Below, piece by piece: positions 10,400-22,230 of a stretch of DNA of 64,000 nucleotides. The DNA is taken from positions 248,001 to 312,000 of the forward strand of contig QFQP01000003.1 in assembly GCA_003243425.1 (NCBI GenBank), written 5' to 3'. The position numbers were made by a program, and so were the translations under genes. This DNA comes from Archangium gephyra (GTDB taxonomy: Bacteria > Myxococcota > Myxococcia > Myxococcales > Myxococcaceae). The notes under the pieces were generated by a model. The model saw nothing but the letters and a program-made list of their open reading frames with translations. It was not told the DNA's origin and did no database searches. Each line of letters opens with the position of its first letter. Positions within the stretch are counted from its first letter, which is position 1.

Positions 10400-11701
10400 A
10401 TGCCGAACGGTTCGGACAACTCTGGGAAGCCGCCGGCTCCGGGCCTGCCGCAGATCACTCCGGTCGGTGGTGAGGCGCGAACGCAGCCACGCGTGACGGC
10501 GCCGACCATCGCGCCCGTCGGCGTGCCTCGTCCCGTCGCCGCTCCGCCGCGCGCGCCCACGCAGGCTGGAGTACCGGTCGTCACCGCGCCGCAGCCGGCC
10601 CGCCCTGCGGTGCCGACGATCGCGCCGCCGACGTTCACGTCACCGCCCATTCGACCGCCCGTGGCCGCTGCACCGGCGCCCGTGGCCGCGCCGCGCCCCC
10701 CGGTCATCGCCGCACCGACGATCGCGCCACCCGCCGTTCCGCGCCCGGTCATCGCCCCGCCTGCGCGACCGGTGATCGCCCCGCCTGCAGCGCAGCGGCC
10801 CGTCGTCGCTCCGCCAGTCGCTGCTGCGCCACGCCCGCCGCCCGCCATCGTTCCTCCGGCGCCCGTGGTGACCGCGCCGCGCCAGGCGTCGATCGCGCCC
10901 CCGGTGATGGTGACGGCACCGCGCCCGGCTCCGGCGATCGCGCCGCCGCCCGTCGCCCCCCGGCCCTCGCTGAACCTGTTCGACGAACCGGAAGCGCCAC
11001 CGATGGCGTCGACGCCCTCGTCACCTGCGGTCACGGGCGCGATCGCGGTCGGCCCCACGCCCCTGCCCGTCGCAGCGCCGCCTGCGGCGGTGCGCACCAA
11101 CCCGATCCCTGCAACCGGGGCCATCGAGTCCCTCACGGCTCACCAGTCGGCCGAGCTGCGCGCGCTGGCGGCGGGCCTCGATGGGCTCGATTACTTCGGG
11201 GTGCTCTGCATTCCGCAGACGGCCACGCCCGGTGAGATCAAGAAGGCCTTCTACCGGGAGAGCCGCACGTACCACCCTGACCGCTTCTTCCATCTGCCAG
11301 AATCGCAGGAGAAGGCTGACCTCGGCGCGCTCTACCGGCGCATCACCGAGTCGTATTACGTGCTGCGCGACGACGCGAAGCGGAAGAAATACCTCGCGGA
11401 CCTCGCCGGCGCCGAGCGCGCCACCAAGCTTCGCTACACCGAAGCCACCGAGTCGGAGCTCAAGGCCGAAGCCCGTAAGACGGTCGAAGAAGAGTTCGGG
11501 AACAACCCGAAATCGCGCCCGTTCTTCAAGAGCGCGCTGGCAGACATCGAAAAGCAGAACTGGGCCTCGGCCGAGCGCAATCTGAAGATGGGGCTGACCT
11601 ACGACCGCGACAACGCGCGCTTCAAAGAGCAGCTCGTCGAGGTGCAGCGGAAGATCGAAGATCAGCGTCGAGCCACCGGCGAAGCCTTCAAGATCAAGTG
11701 A
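10400..11701 (+). CDS. J-domain protein with long Pro/Ala-rich N terminus
   Basis: Residues 1 to about 200 are low-complexity Pro/Ala/Val-rich sequence, probably disordered. A J domain follows at about 262-333: it opens DYFGVLCIPQTATPGEIKKAF, carries HPD in 'TYHPDRF', and closes with 'ITESYYVLRDDAKRKKYL'. A charged helical region with TPR-like character ends the protein ('ALADIEKQNWASAERNLKMGL'). HPD is what stimulates Hsp70 ATPase, so it is the obvious co-chaperone of the lidless Hsp70 15 bases upstream. There is no zinc-finger domain, so it is not a housekeeping DnaJ. Its stop overlaps the next start by 4 bases. Confidence 0.88.
   Translation: MPNGSDNSGKPPAPGLPQITPVGGEARTQPRVTAPTIAPVGVPRPVAAPPRAPTQAGVPVVTAPQPARPAVPTIAPPTFTSPPIRPPVAAAPAPVAAPRPPVIAAPTIAPPAVPRPVIAPPARPVIAPPAAQRPVVAPPVAAAPRPPPAIVPPAPVVTAPRQASIAPPVMVTAPRPAPAIAPPPVAPRPSLNLFDEPEAPPMASTPSSPAVTGAIAVGPTPLPVAAPPAAVRTNPIPATGAIESLTAHQSAELRALAAGLDGLDYFGVLCIPQTATPGEIKKAFYRESRTYHPDRFFHLPESQEKADLGALYRRITESYYVLRDDAKRKKYLADLAGAERATKLRYTEATESELKAEARKTVEEEFGNNPKSRPFFKSALADIEKQNWASAERNLKMGLTYDRDNARFKEQLVEVQRKIEDQRRATGEAFKIK
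10500..10975 (+). repeat. Pro/Ala-rich low-complexity coding tract
   Basis: Imperfect repeats built on 'ATCGCxCCGCCxGCG' encode strings such as APPxxxRPVIAPP and PAIAPPPVAPRP in the J-protein N terminus. The tract is GC-rich and repetitive enough to be prone to slippage or assembly collapse. It has no separate gene content. Confidence 0.6.
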
Positions 11702-12444
11702 ACGTCGACCTCATCGCACTCGGCGCGGTTGCGCTCTTCTCCATCTGGGGCGCCTTCAGCGGCTTCGCCAGGCAGGTCGGTCAGGCCGTGGCCGGTGTCG
11801 CTGCCGTGTTCGCCGCCGTTCCCAGCGGCCGGTTTCTGGCTGAACCGTTCGCGCAGGCGCTCCGCACGTCGCTCACGGTCGGTACCGTGACCGCGACCAT
11901 CGCGGCGTTCGTGCTCATCTACCTGGTGGTGCGCGCGATCGTCACGGGCATCATCAAGCGCCTGCTGGGCGGCAAGGAGCCCGAGAAGAACCGCGGCGCC
12001 GATCGCGCGCTGGGCTTCGGTCTGGGCGGCGCAAAAGCAGCGCTGCTGGTGTGGCTGGTGGTCTCGGCGGCGGTGTTCATCGAGGGGAACCTCGTGCTCT
12101 CGGGCAAGAAGGTCATCTCGACCCCGAAAGATTCGAAGCTACTGGCGTTCGCGCGGCAGTTCAACGCCATCGAGACCTTGCAGTTCTCGGGTGGCCGCGA
12201 GCTGGCCCTGGCCGGCAAGCTCGCTCAAGACCCCGCGGCGGCGGCGAAGCTCAAGGACGACCCCGACTACGCCGCGCTCATGAAGGACCCACGCTTCAAG
12301 AACCTCGTGCAGTCCGACGCGTGGAAGAAGGCGCTGCAGACGGGCGACGTGCGTTCGTTGATGCAGAACGACAAGCTGCTGGAGCTCGTGCGCGACCCCA
12401 AAGCCGGGCGTCACCTCGAGCGGCTCGCTGAGCGCGCGGAATAG
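11698..12444 (+). CDS. CvpA-family membrane protein
   Basis: The N-terminal two-thirds of this 248-aa protein hold about four membrane segments in the CvpA pattern: a GAFSGFARQVGQ turn after helix 1, 'FVLIYLVVRAIVTGIIKRLL', and the loop 'GADRALGFGLGGAKAALLVWLVV' matching the CvpA D-R-x-L-G-x-x-x-G signature. Family members are linked to colicin V export, envelope function and biofilms, with mechanism unknown. The soluble C-terminal part (residues about 150-248) is charged and helical, an extension beyond a typical CvpA. The GTG start overlaps the J-protein stop (GTGA). Confidence 0.8.
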   Translation: MNVDLIALGAVALFSIWGAFSGFARQVGQAVAGVAAVFAAVPSGRFLAEPFAQALRTSLTVGTVTATIAAFVLIYLVVRAIVTGIIKRLLGGKEPEKNRGADRALGFGLGGAKAALLVWLVVSAAVFIEGNLVLSGKKVISTPKDSKLLAFARQFNAIETLQFSGGRELALAGKLAQDPAAAAKLKDDPDYAALMKDPRFKNLVQSDAWKKALQTGDVRSLMQNDKLLELVRDPKAGRHLERLAERAE

Positions 12445-12506
12445 CGGCAAATCGGCCTCGGCCGAATGCTGGATCTTCCGGTCATTTCTCTATAGTCCGC
12501 GCCGCC

Positions 12507-14491
<1,985 letters not shown>

Positions 14492-14495
<4 letters not shown>

Positions 14496-15589
14496 GCTTC
14501 TGGGAGTGGCTGTTTCCACCGCCGCCGCTCGACATCCGGGACGCGGTGGTGCGCCATCAGTACGCGGCGCTCCGCAGCAACATGCCGGTGCTGCACGCGG
14601 TCGCGGTGTTGAACCTGTTCATCGCCGACTACGCGCTCTGGATCGACGGGTACGACGTTCGCTACTTCGGGTGGACCGCGGTGCTCGCGGTGGTCTCGAT
14701 CACCCGCATCGTTCAGTGGCGAAGCCGTGATGACGCCGCCTCCGTCGATGCAGCCAGGGCCGCGCCGCGCGTCGAAGCGGCGACGTGGCTGCTCGCGGCG
14801 GTGATGGCATCGACTAGCGCGTTCGCGGTGTGGGCCACGGCGACCAGGTTGATCAGCTCGGCAGTGCTGGTGCCGATTTCGCTCACCTTCGGCTCGTTGT
14901 GCCTGGCGCACGCCATGTCGGCCATTCCGAAGGCCTCGGCAATGGCGGCGCTGGTGGGCATCGTGCCGCCGGGCATCTCGATGTTGTGGTTCGGCGATGG
15001 CTTCACGCGGTTGATCGCCATCAGCGCGCTGAGCGTGTCGGCGCTGCAGGTGATCTTCCTGCGACGCAACTACGCGTCGGTCGTCGAACTGCTCCAGTTG
15101 CAGAAGCGCATGACCGACATCGCCAGCTTCGATTCGCTGACCGGTCTGTTCTCGCGACGCGCGCTGCTCGACGAAGTGCACGCACGCATCGAGAAGAACG
15201 AGCCCTTCGTCATCGCGCTGATCGACCTCGACGGCTTCAAGGCCGTGAACGACTCCCGTGGGCACGCGATGGGCGACGCCCTGCTCCGCGCGGTCAGTCA
15301 ACGCTTCATGGCCTGCGGTGACGCCGTGGGCCGGCTCGGCGGTGACGAGTTCGTGGTGGTGCTCGACGACGTTCGCGACGAGGCCGCCGTCGGTCCGCGC
15401 CTCGAGAAGATCCACCAGGCGGCGCAAACGCCCGTGGTGGTCGGCGGCGCGACGCTCAACGTCTCGGCGAGCGTCGGCTACGCGCTGTTCCCACGAGACG
15501 CTCGTGAGAGCGGGCAGCTCATGCGCGTCGCCGACGAGGCGATGTACGCGGCCAAGCGCAGGGGCAAATTACGCACGACGTCGGACTGA
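14492..15589 (+). CDS. membrane-bound diguanylate cyclase (GGDEF)
   Basis: The 365-aa protein starts at a GTG overlapping the speA stop. After a short soluble lead come about six transmembrane helices (residues 30-185), then a GGDEF domain (about 200-360) with 'FDSLTGLFSRRALLDE', 'IDLDGFKAVNDSRGH' and an intact GGDEF active site in RLGGDEFVVV. The inhibitory I-site RxxD expected before it reads AxxD (ACGD), so product inhibition is probably missing. It would make cyclic di-GMP from two GTP. No EAL or receiver domain is present. The coupling with arginine decarboxylase is unusual and may be incidental. Confidence 0.92.
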
Positions 15590-15994
15590 CTAGCGATACT
15601 CGAAGCGCATGGGGACCTGCACGTCGGGGTGCAGGCTCCGCGCGACCGGGCAGCCGTGAGCGATTTCTTCGAGGCGACCGCGCTGCGCTTCCGGCGTCGC
15701 CACCGGCAGGGTGATCACGATCGGCAACGAGCCCACGCGCCGAGGAGGCCCCACCATCTCCTTCTCGACACGCGCCGTACCGCCGAGGAACGACAGGCCT
15801 TCCTTCGCGGCCACCAGGGCCATGGTCGACAACGCGCACGACGCGAGCGACGCGCCGAGCAGATCCGTCGGAGAGAACGTCGAACCGTCACCGCCGTTGT
15901 CCTTCGGAGGCACGGTGCGGATCACCGAGCCCGACGGCTCGTGCGTGAGCTGGCACGTCAGACCTTCGATTCGAACCGTCATCGGAACGCCCAT
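15590..15994 (-). CDS. OsmC/Ohr-family peroxide-defence protein
   Basis: This 134-aa protein has both redox-active Cys positions of the family, in 'ASLASCALSTM' (about residue 50) and 'IAHGCPVARSLHPDV' (about 112), with the dimerising beta strands between them. OsmC/Ohr proteins reduce organic hydroperoxides. The ATG at 15994 is favoured because AGGGAG sits 8 bases upstream. An in-frame ATG two codons earlier overlaps the upstream stop (ATGA) but is too close to that site. It is the last gene of the glpX-to-OsmC run. Confidence 0.88.
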   Translation of the reverse strand: MGVPMTVRIEGLTCQLTHEPSGSVIRTVPPKDNGGDGSTFSPTDLLGASLASCALSTMALVAAKEGLSFLGGTARVEKEMVGPPRRVGSLPIVITLPVATPEAQRGRLEEIAHGCPVARSLHPDVQVPMRFEYR

Positions 15995-15996
15995 GA

Positions 15997-17742
15997 TCAT
16001 TTCTCCCTGAACTCGAAGTGACTGCGTTCGCGCTCGGCCACGATGAGCGCCTTGTCTTGCGGAATGTCGTTCTCGTCGCGCCAGCGGACCATCTCGTCGG
16101 CTTCCCACTGGTACGGCTTTCCATTCAACGTGACGCGGCCCTCGGCGATCGCGCGCGTGGCCTGCAGCAACGAGAGGCGCCGGCTGTCACGAATCAACGC
16201 CTCGAAGCGCCCCTGCCGTTCCGGGCTTACGAAGCGCGAGTCGTGCCGGGCCGCCCAGGCCATGTGAAACCACGACGGCCGGAACGCGACCCCCGCCAAC
16301 TGCAGGCGCTTCGACATCAACGTGAGGATCTCGGTGAACTCGCGCGCCAGGCCGAGCCCCGGAACCTCCTGACCCGGCAGCTGCGGCCGCAGGTCACTGA
16401 ACTGCGCGCGCGGGTTGCGCAACGACAGCCAGTTCACGAAGAGAAACGTGTCTTCACCAAGCCGGCGCTTCTCGACCTCGAGCTCGATGAGCGACGCCGT
16501 CTTGCCGGTGATGGCATCGACGCCCAACAGCCGCGCGCGGTCGTACGGCGCGACCTGGTCGATCACCACGTGCAGCCCCTGAAAACCGAGCCGCCGCAGA
16601 ATCGGAAGAATGCGGTACCGCTCGAGCGCGAACTCCATGCCCTGCGCCGTGTAGAACTCGAGGAACCTGTGCGGGCCCTGCCGCGGCAGCCCCAACGCGT
16701 CGGCGACGTCGGCTTCGGACACGAACGGTTCGTCACCCAGTGACTCGGAGGGCAACGAATGCGAGATGCCCGAGAACCGCGCCTCGAGCGGGTCATAGTC
16801 GGTGGGAATCGGCTCGTCGGTGTCGAAGGCGAGCGCCAGCCCGACACCCGCGAGCACCTTCCACGCGTGCGGCGAGTACCCGCCGGCGGGCAGCCAGACC
16901 TGCGGCATCGACCCCAGCCGACGTGCCACCCGGAGATCGCGCTCGCGTACGCCGGGCAACGACATCGAGAACTGCCCGAGGCGATCGCCCGCCAGCACGT
17001 CCGCGCCCGACAGCACGAAGACCAGCTCGAGCGACGGCATGCGGTCCAACAGCCCGTCCAACGCGTCGAGGTAGGCGCCGTCACTCGTCCCTGGAGGCAG
17101 CCGCACTTCGTCGACGCCGGGCAACGAGCCCCAATCAGCGCCGGAGATCGACCCGAGCCACACCGACGCGTCTTCGCCCAGACACGCCGACGTTCCATCG
17201 GGCGGGTGGAAGTCGAGGTCGAGAATGCCGACCTTCCCCTGAAAGCCCTGCGCGCGAAGCTCGGCGATCGCCACCGCCATGTCGTTGAGCGCGCAGAAGC
17301 CGGCGCCACGATTCGGGGCCGCGTGGTGAAACCCACCGAACAGGTTGATGGTTGGAACACGCCGGCGCAGCGAGAAGCTGGCCGCAGCGATCGTCGCGCC
17401 CACCGCCAGCCGCAACGTGCGCAGCACTTCGTCGACGTACACGTCACTCGGGTCGACCGCGAAGATGTGCGCCAGCGTCTCGGCCTGAAAGAGCGACTCG
17501 AGATACGCCGCCGTGTGCACGCGCCCCAGGGCTTCGTAGCTCGCAGGCGTCGGGTTGATGATTTCCCGCCGCGAAACCGCGTGCGCCGACTGCAGATAGT
17601 GGAGTGCGTCGTCAGCCCGCCGCGTCTCCATCGAACGAGGACCGGCCTCGACCCCGCTGATCGGCAACCGGAAGGCTTCGTCGTAGAAAATGCGGAGCGG
17701 TCGGCGCCGCCCCTTCGCCAGTAGTGCGAGGAGCGGGTTCAT
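15997..17742 (-). CDS. histone deacetylase-family hydrolase fused to an unknown C-terminal domain
   Basis: Residues 1-310 form an HDAC/acetylpolyamine-amidohydrolase fold with catalytic features intact: 'GGFHHAAP' (tandem His, about 137), 'LDLDFHPPDGT' (Zn ligands Asp and His, about 174), 'SGADVLAGDRLG' (third Zn Asp, about 245) and the transition-state Tyr in 'GGYSPHAWK' (about 286). Residues about 330-581 are a separate region (starting near 'FLEFYTAQGMEF') that I cannot assign; it ends 'ERSHFEFREK'. At 581 aa the protein is far longer than single-domain deacetylases (about 300-370). The substrate is unknown and could be acetyl-lysine, acetylpolyamine or another acetyl amide. Confidence 0.85.
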   Translation of the reverse strand: MNPLLALLAKGRRRPLRIFYDEAFRLPISGVEAGPRSMETRRADDALHYLQSAHAVSRREIINPTPASYEALGRVHTAAYLESLFQAETLAHIFAVDPSDVYVDEVLRTLRLAVGATIAAASFSLRRRVPTINLFGGFHHAAPNRGAGFCALNDMAVAIAELRAQGFQGKVGILDLDFHPPDGTSACLGEDASVWLGSISGADWGSLPGVDEVRLPPGTSDGAYLDALDGLLDRMPSLELVFVLSGADVLAGDRLGQFSMSLPGVRERDLRVARRLGSMPQVWLPAGGYSPHAWKVLAGVGLALAFDTDEPIPTDYDPLEARFSGISHSLPSESLGDEPFVSEADVADALGLPRQGPHRFLEFYTAQGMEFALERYRILPILRRLGFQGLHVVIDQVAPYDRARLLGVDAITGKTASLIELEVEKRRLGEDTFLFVNWLSLRNPRAQFSDLRPQLPGQEVPGLGLAREFTEILTLMSKRLQLAGVAFRPSWFHMAWAARHDSRFVSPERQGRFEALIRDSRRLSLLQATRAIAEGRVTLNGKPYQWEADEMVRWRDENDIPQDKALIVAERERSHFEFREK

Positions 17743-17754
17743 CGACCGGCTCCG

Positions 17755-17931
17755 TCAGAGGTCGATCTGCACGACCGTGTTGCCCGCGGGGATCTCGTCG
17801 CGTTCCGAGCGTCGATCGTCGTGGTCATCTTCACGGACGACCGGAATTTCGACGCTTGGGCGGGACCGTTCACGCTGCGCGCGCTCCCGCTCCCGACGCT
17901 TCAGCTCTTCGATGATGTAGGTGTCGAGCAT
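17755..17931 (-). CDS. small charged protein, 58 aa
   Basis: This 58-codon ORF starts MLDTYIIEELKRRERER and ends AGNTVVQIDL. It is preceded by an AAAGG-type ribosome site and sits 12 bases before the deacetylase start in the same direction. The first half is a very basic/acidic amphipathic helix; the end is hydrophobic strand-like. Operon position and non-random composition support coding. No function is recognised. Confidence 0.6.
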   Translation of the reverse strand: MLDTYIIEELKRRERERAQRERSRPSVEIPVVREDDHDDRRSERDEIPAGNTVVQIDL

Positions 17932-18018
17932 GGTGCCTTTGGAGTGGGAGACGACTCAATTCTAACCAGCGTCTGACGCGCATCAACTCAGACCCGGTGG
18001 AGTACCAACCCGTTGGAA

Positions 18019-18447
18019 TTACTTCGCCGCTTCAATGCGCTTCTTGAAGTTCTCCAGCAGCTTCGGGAGTTGGGTGTCGACCAGCGCGTTGACGATCGTC
18101 TTTGGCACCAACATTCCGACCTCCACATCCACCGTATAGGTGGCCTTCGTGGTGCCGTTGCCGCCGTCTTCGAGCTTCCAGCCGCCCTTGTTGTCCTTCA
18201 TGAATTCCCCGTCGATGAACGACCAGGTCAGACCGCGCGGGCCGTCTTCCTTCATGTGGACCGTGTACTTGATGACCTTCACCACCTCGGCTTCGTACTG
18301 AACGTCGACTTCGTTGCCGCGGCGGTTCGAGGTGCGGATCTTCTTCACCTCCGGGAGAAACTCCGGGTACCGCTCGTAGTCGGAGATCACCTGCCAGCAC
18401 TTCTCGGGAGTCGCGTTGATGGTGATGGTGCGTTGCGCGCCGGGCAT
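18019..18447 (-). CDS. SRPBCC (START-like) family protein
   Basis: The 142-aa protein is a single helix-grip domain of the polyketide-cyclase/CoxG/RatA type. It has an N-terminal strand-helix 'TITINATPEKCWQVISDYERYPEFLPEVKKIR', mid strands 'VQYEAEVVKVIKYTVHMKE', and a long C-terminal helix 'LPKLLENFKKRIEAAK'. Such proteins bind hydrophobic ligands in a deep pocket; the ligand here is unknown. It lies 39 bases downstream of glpX in the same direction. Confidence 0.85.
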   Translation of the reverse strand: MPGAQRTITINATPEKCWQVISDYERYPEFLPEVKKIRTSNRRGNEVDVQYEAEVVKVIKYTVHMKEDGPRGLTWSFIDGEFMKDNKGGWKLEDGGNGTTKATYTVDVEVGMLVPKTIVNALVDTQLPKLLENFKKRIEAAK

Positions 18448-18486
18448 GTCGTTTCGCTCCTGTTTTCGGGTGATTGAGGCCGAACG

Positions 18487-19443
<957 letters not shown>

Positions 19444-19469
19444 GTGCGGAATCTCGTCGGTGGGGTTGG

Positions 19470-19874
19470 TCACGGTGAAGAGAGAAGTTTCACCACCGAC
19501 TCCGGAAGTCCAGTTGGTTTTCCGCTCGGTCCGACGCACGCGTGGATGGTGTGACCCGTCGCCAGCACCAGCTCGTCACCGTCACGCCGCACTTCGTATT
19601 CGAAGCGCAGTGACGCCCGTCGCAGCTCGGCGAGGTGCACGCGAACCACGAGCAGGTCTTCGTACTTCGCCGACCGTTTGTAGTCGCAGTGCGCCGCGAC
19701 GACCGGAAGGCCGAAGCCCTCTTTTTCCATCTGCGTGTAGTTGCCGCCGCGCGCGCGGAAGAACTCGCTGCGGCTGAACTCGAAGTAGCGGAAGTAGTTC
19801 GCGTAGTAGACGACGCCCATCTGATCGGTGTCGCCGTAGATGACGCGGATTCGTGCATCGACGTGAGTGCTCAT
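19470..19874 (-). CDS. acyl-CoA thioesterase, YbgC/FadM type
   Basis: This 134-aa hot-dog-fold protein has the family's catalytic stretch 'VIYGDTDQMGVVYYANYFRYFE' (Asp in GDTDxxG) near residue 14 and 'LVVRVHLAELRRASLRFEYEV' in the central strands. The family hydrolyses acyl-CoA thioesters and is often linked to envelope or phospholipid metabolism. Start at 19874 (MSTHVDARIRV) fits family length. It is divergent from the exported phosphodiesterase gene with 53 bases between starts, and 26 bases upstream of glpX. Confidence 0.88.
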   Translation of the reverse strand: MSTHVDARIRVIYGDTDQMGVVYYANYFRYFEFSRSEFFRARGGNYTQMEKEGFGLPVVAAHCDYKRSAKYEDLLVVRVHLAELRRASLRFEYEVRRDGDELVLATGHTIHACVGPSGKPTGLPESVVKLLSSP

Positions 19875-19927
19875 GAGACCGCGCGCTTTGTAGCAAGCCC
19901 GCAACGGAGGTGTTTTGTTCCGCGCCC

Positions 19928-21535
19928 ATGTCGCGTTGGCTCGTGAGTGCGTTGTTGCTGGTCTCGGCCGTTGCGTTCGCAAAACCGCCGAAGCTCGTGG
20001 TGTTCATCAGCGTCGATTCCTTCGGCACCGACGTGCTCCAGCGTCACCGCAGCCGCTTCAAAGGTGGCTTCTCGAAACTCCTGAACGAAGGCGCGGTGTT
20101 CCCGGTCGCGCGCTACGACACGCTCGAGTGCGTCACCGCCATCGGCCACACCACGATGGTGACCGGCGCGTACGCCAACCGTCACGGCATCGTCGGCAAC
20201 CGCCACTTCAATCGCTCGACCGGAAAGATCGAGCCCAGCTTCGTCGACCTCGCGCACCCGGTACTCGAAGCCCCCATCGGCAACGACGACAGCTCACCGG
20301 CCAATCTGCTCACCGAGACGCTGTCAGACCGCCTTCGTCAGGCGACGTTCGCCAGGGGCAAGTCGATCGCCATCGCCGGCAAAGGTCGCAGCGCGGTGGC
20401 GATGGCGGGCCGGCTCGGCGAGGCCTGGTGGTTCCACGAAGGCGTCGGCAAGTTCGTGACCGGCACGTACTACCGGAAGGAATTCCCGACGTGGGTGAAG
20501 GCCTTCAACGACAAGAAGCTTCCTGACGGCTACCACGACAAGCGCTGGGAGCTGCTCGCGCCGGCGAAGGAGTACTGGGGCGAAGACGAGCGGCCGTTCG
20601 AGTCGGACTGGTACGGCATGTCGAAGATCTTCCCCCACCCGCTCAACGGTGGCCTGCCTTCGCCGGGTGCACAGTCGTACAGCGCGCTGGCTTCGTCACC
20701 GTTCATGTCGGAGCTCGAGGTCGAGTTCGTGAAGGCCGCGATCGACGGCGAACAACTCGGCAAGGACGACGTGACCGATCTGCTCAGCGTCAGCTTCAGC
20801 GCGGTCGATCGCACCTACCACCTCTACGGCCCGACCTCGTGGGAGATGCAGGACCACGTGCTGCGGCTCGACAAGATGATCAACGACGTGATCGCCTCGG
20901 CGGAAAAGGCCGCAGGGAAAGGCAACCTGCTGGTGGTGCTCACCGGCGATCACGGCGGCGCCAACATTCCCGAAGAGTGGGCGTCGCTCGGCCTCGAAGG
21001 CGTGCGCGTGTTCCCGCAGAACCTGCAGAAGGGCGTGAACGAAGAGCTCGAGAAGAAGTTCGGCGCCGCCGGGCTGGTCGCCGCGATCGAAGAGACCGAC
21101 GTGTACCTCGACTGGAAGGCCATCGACGCGAAGAAGCTCGACGTGGTCGCCGTGCGTCGCGCGCTGGCCACGTGGTTGTCGAAGCAGCCCGACATTCACC
21201 TCGCGGTCTCTCGTGATGACCTGAGCTCCGTTCGCGGCCTCGAGCGGGAAGTCATTCACGCCTTTCACCCGGAGCGCAGCGGCGACGTGTTGATGGTGAT
21301 GAAGCCGTTCCGCGTTCTGGAGTTCGAGAAGGCCGGCACTTCGCACGGCGCGCCGTGGAGCTACGACGCCGACGTGCCGATCTTCCTCTACGGCAAGGGC
21401 GTGAAGAGCGGTGTGTACGGTATCGAGGTCCACCCCATCGACCTCGCGCCGACTGTCGCAGCGTTGATGGAGCTCAGTCCGCCGGCGAGCAGCGAAGGCC
21501 GCGTGTTGAGCGAAGCGATTCAGCTCTCGAAGTGA
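19928..21535 (+). CDS. exported type I phosphodiesterase/alkaline-phosphatase-family enzyme
   Basis: A clear signal peptide (MSRWLVSALLLVSAVAFA, cleavage before KPPK) precedes an alkaline-phosphatase-superfamily domain. The first metal Asp is in 'VVFISVDSFGTDVLQRH'. The nucleophile Thr region is 'TLECVTAIGHTTMVTGAYANRHG', the second metal pair is in 'VVLTGDHGG', and the late His is in 'TSHGAPWSYD'. This is the PafA/nucleotide pyrophosphatase-phosphodiesterase layout (535 aa), so it should hydrolyse phosphate esters in the periplasm or outside. Start 19928 is chosen to begin the signal peptide. Confidence 0.9.
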   Translation: MSRWLVSALLLVSAVAFAKPPKLVVFISVDSFGTDVLQRHRSRFKGGFSKLLNEGAVFPVARYDTLECVTAIGHTTMVTGAYANRHGIVGNRHFNRSTGKIEPSFVDLAHPVLEAPIGNDDSSPANLLTETLSDRLRQATFARGKSIAIAGKGRSAVAMAGRLGEAWWFHEGVGKFVTGTYYRKEFPTWVKAFNDKKLPDGYHDKRWELLAPAKEYWGEDERPFESDWYGMSKIFPHPLNGGLPSPGAQSYSALASSPFMSELEVEFVKAAIDGEQLGKDDVTDLLSVSFSAVDRTYHLYGPTSWEMQDHVLRLDKMINDVIASAEKAAGKGNLLVVLTGDHGGANIPEEWASLGLEGVRVFPQNLQKGVNEELEKKFGAAGLVAAIEETDVYLDWKAIDAKKLDVVAVRRALATWLSKQPDIHLAVSRDDLSSVRGLEREVIHAFHPERSGDVLMVMKPFRVLEFEKAGTSHGAPWSYDADVPIFLYGKGVKSGVYGIEVHPIDLAPTVAALMELSPPASSEGRVLSEAIQLSK

Positions 21536-22170
21536 TGCGACGGCCGCTGGTTCGCATCGTCGACGGCGCCCTCCGCCCTGCCCTCTTTCGGCGGCTGCGC
21601 GAGGCGATCGTGAAGCTCGGAAATGAGCGTCTGATCGCGGGGTACCAGACGACCTTCTGGTTCGATTTCGCGTCGGAGCCGGGCAACGTCATCGAAGACG
21701 CGGCGCTCGCCTTGAAGCCGCTGCTGAACACGCGCGCGGCGGGCGTCGAGTGGTGGCTGTCACGCATGCGCACTTCGAACGTGAAGGTCGACTTCCACCG
21801 AGATCGCGACAACGCGCGCTTCGACGATGACGGCGTCGAAGTGCACCCGCGGTTCAGCTCGTTGCTCTATTTGAACGAGTGTCGTGGCGGCCTGCTCGCG
21901 GTGACGCGGGAAGACCCCAACCCCGACAATCAGGCCTTCGCGCCCGACACGCACGACTTCGATTTCGTGGCGCCGAAGGCCAATCGCTTCACCTGGTTCC
22001 GCGGAGATCTCACGCACGGCGTGCTCGACGCCGAGAACCAGATTCCCGGAAAACGGCTGCCCAGAGAGCCGGAGCTGCGACTCGCCATCGCCATCAACTT
22101 CTGGGCGCAGCGGCCGCGGCGCGTGCCCACGTTCGCCCAGAGCCGCCACTACCGGACCCTCGCGCGCTGA
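21535..22170 (+). CDS. 2-oxoglutarate/Fe(II) oxygenase-like protein
   Basis: The 211-aa protein starts on the last base of the preceding stop (TGATG). A candidate iron triad is visible: His and Asp in 'VDFHRDRDNARF' (about residues 83-90) and His in 'GDLTHGVLD' (about 161), with an Arg after 'REPELRLAIAINFW' suited to bind 2-oxoglutarate. The spacing fits the double-stranded beta-helix oxygenases. The substrate is unknown. Family call is moderate because overall similarity cannot be tested here. Confidence 0.65.
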   Translation: MRRPLVRIVDGALRPALFRRLREAIVKLGNERLIAGYQTTFWFDFASEPGNVIEDAALALKPLLNTRAAGVEWWLSRMRTSNVKVDFHRDRDNARFDDDGVEVHPRFSSLLYLNECRGGLLAVTREDPNPDNQAFAPDTHDFDFVAPKANRFTWFRGDLTHGVLDAENQIPGKRLPREPELRLAIAINFWAQRPRRVPTFAQSRHYRTLAR

Positions 22171-22179
22171 AACGAAAAC

Positions 22180-22207
22180 GGCGCACCAGCCGCAAAGCCG
22201 GTGCGCC
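22180..22207. terminator. bidirectional intrinsic terminator-like hairpin
   Basis: GGCGCACC at 22180-22187 pairs perfectly with GGTGCGCC at 22200-22207 around a 12-base loop, between two convergent gene ends (22170 and 22231). On the minus strand the stem is followed by GTTTTCGTTT, a usable U-rich tract, so termination of the repeat-rich protein gene is best supported. In the other direction no T-run follows. Confidence 0.7.
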
Positions 22208-22230
22208 GCCTGAATCGGAGTCAGCGACGG

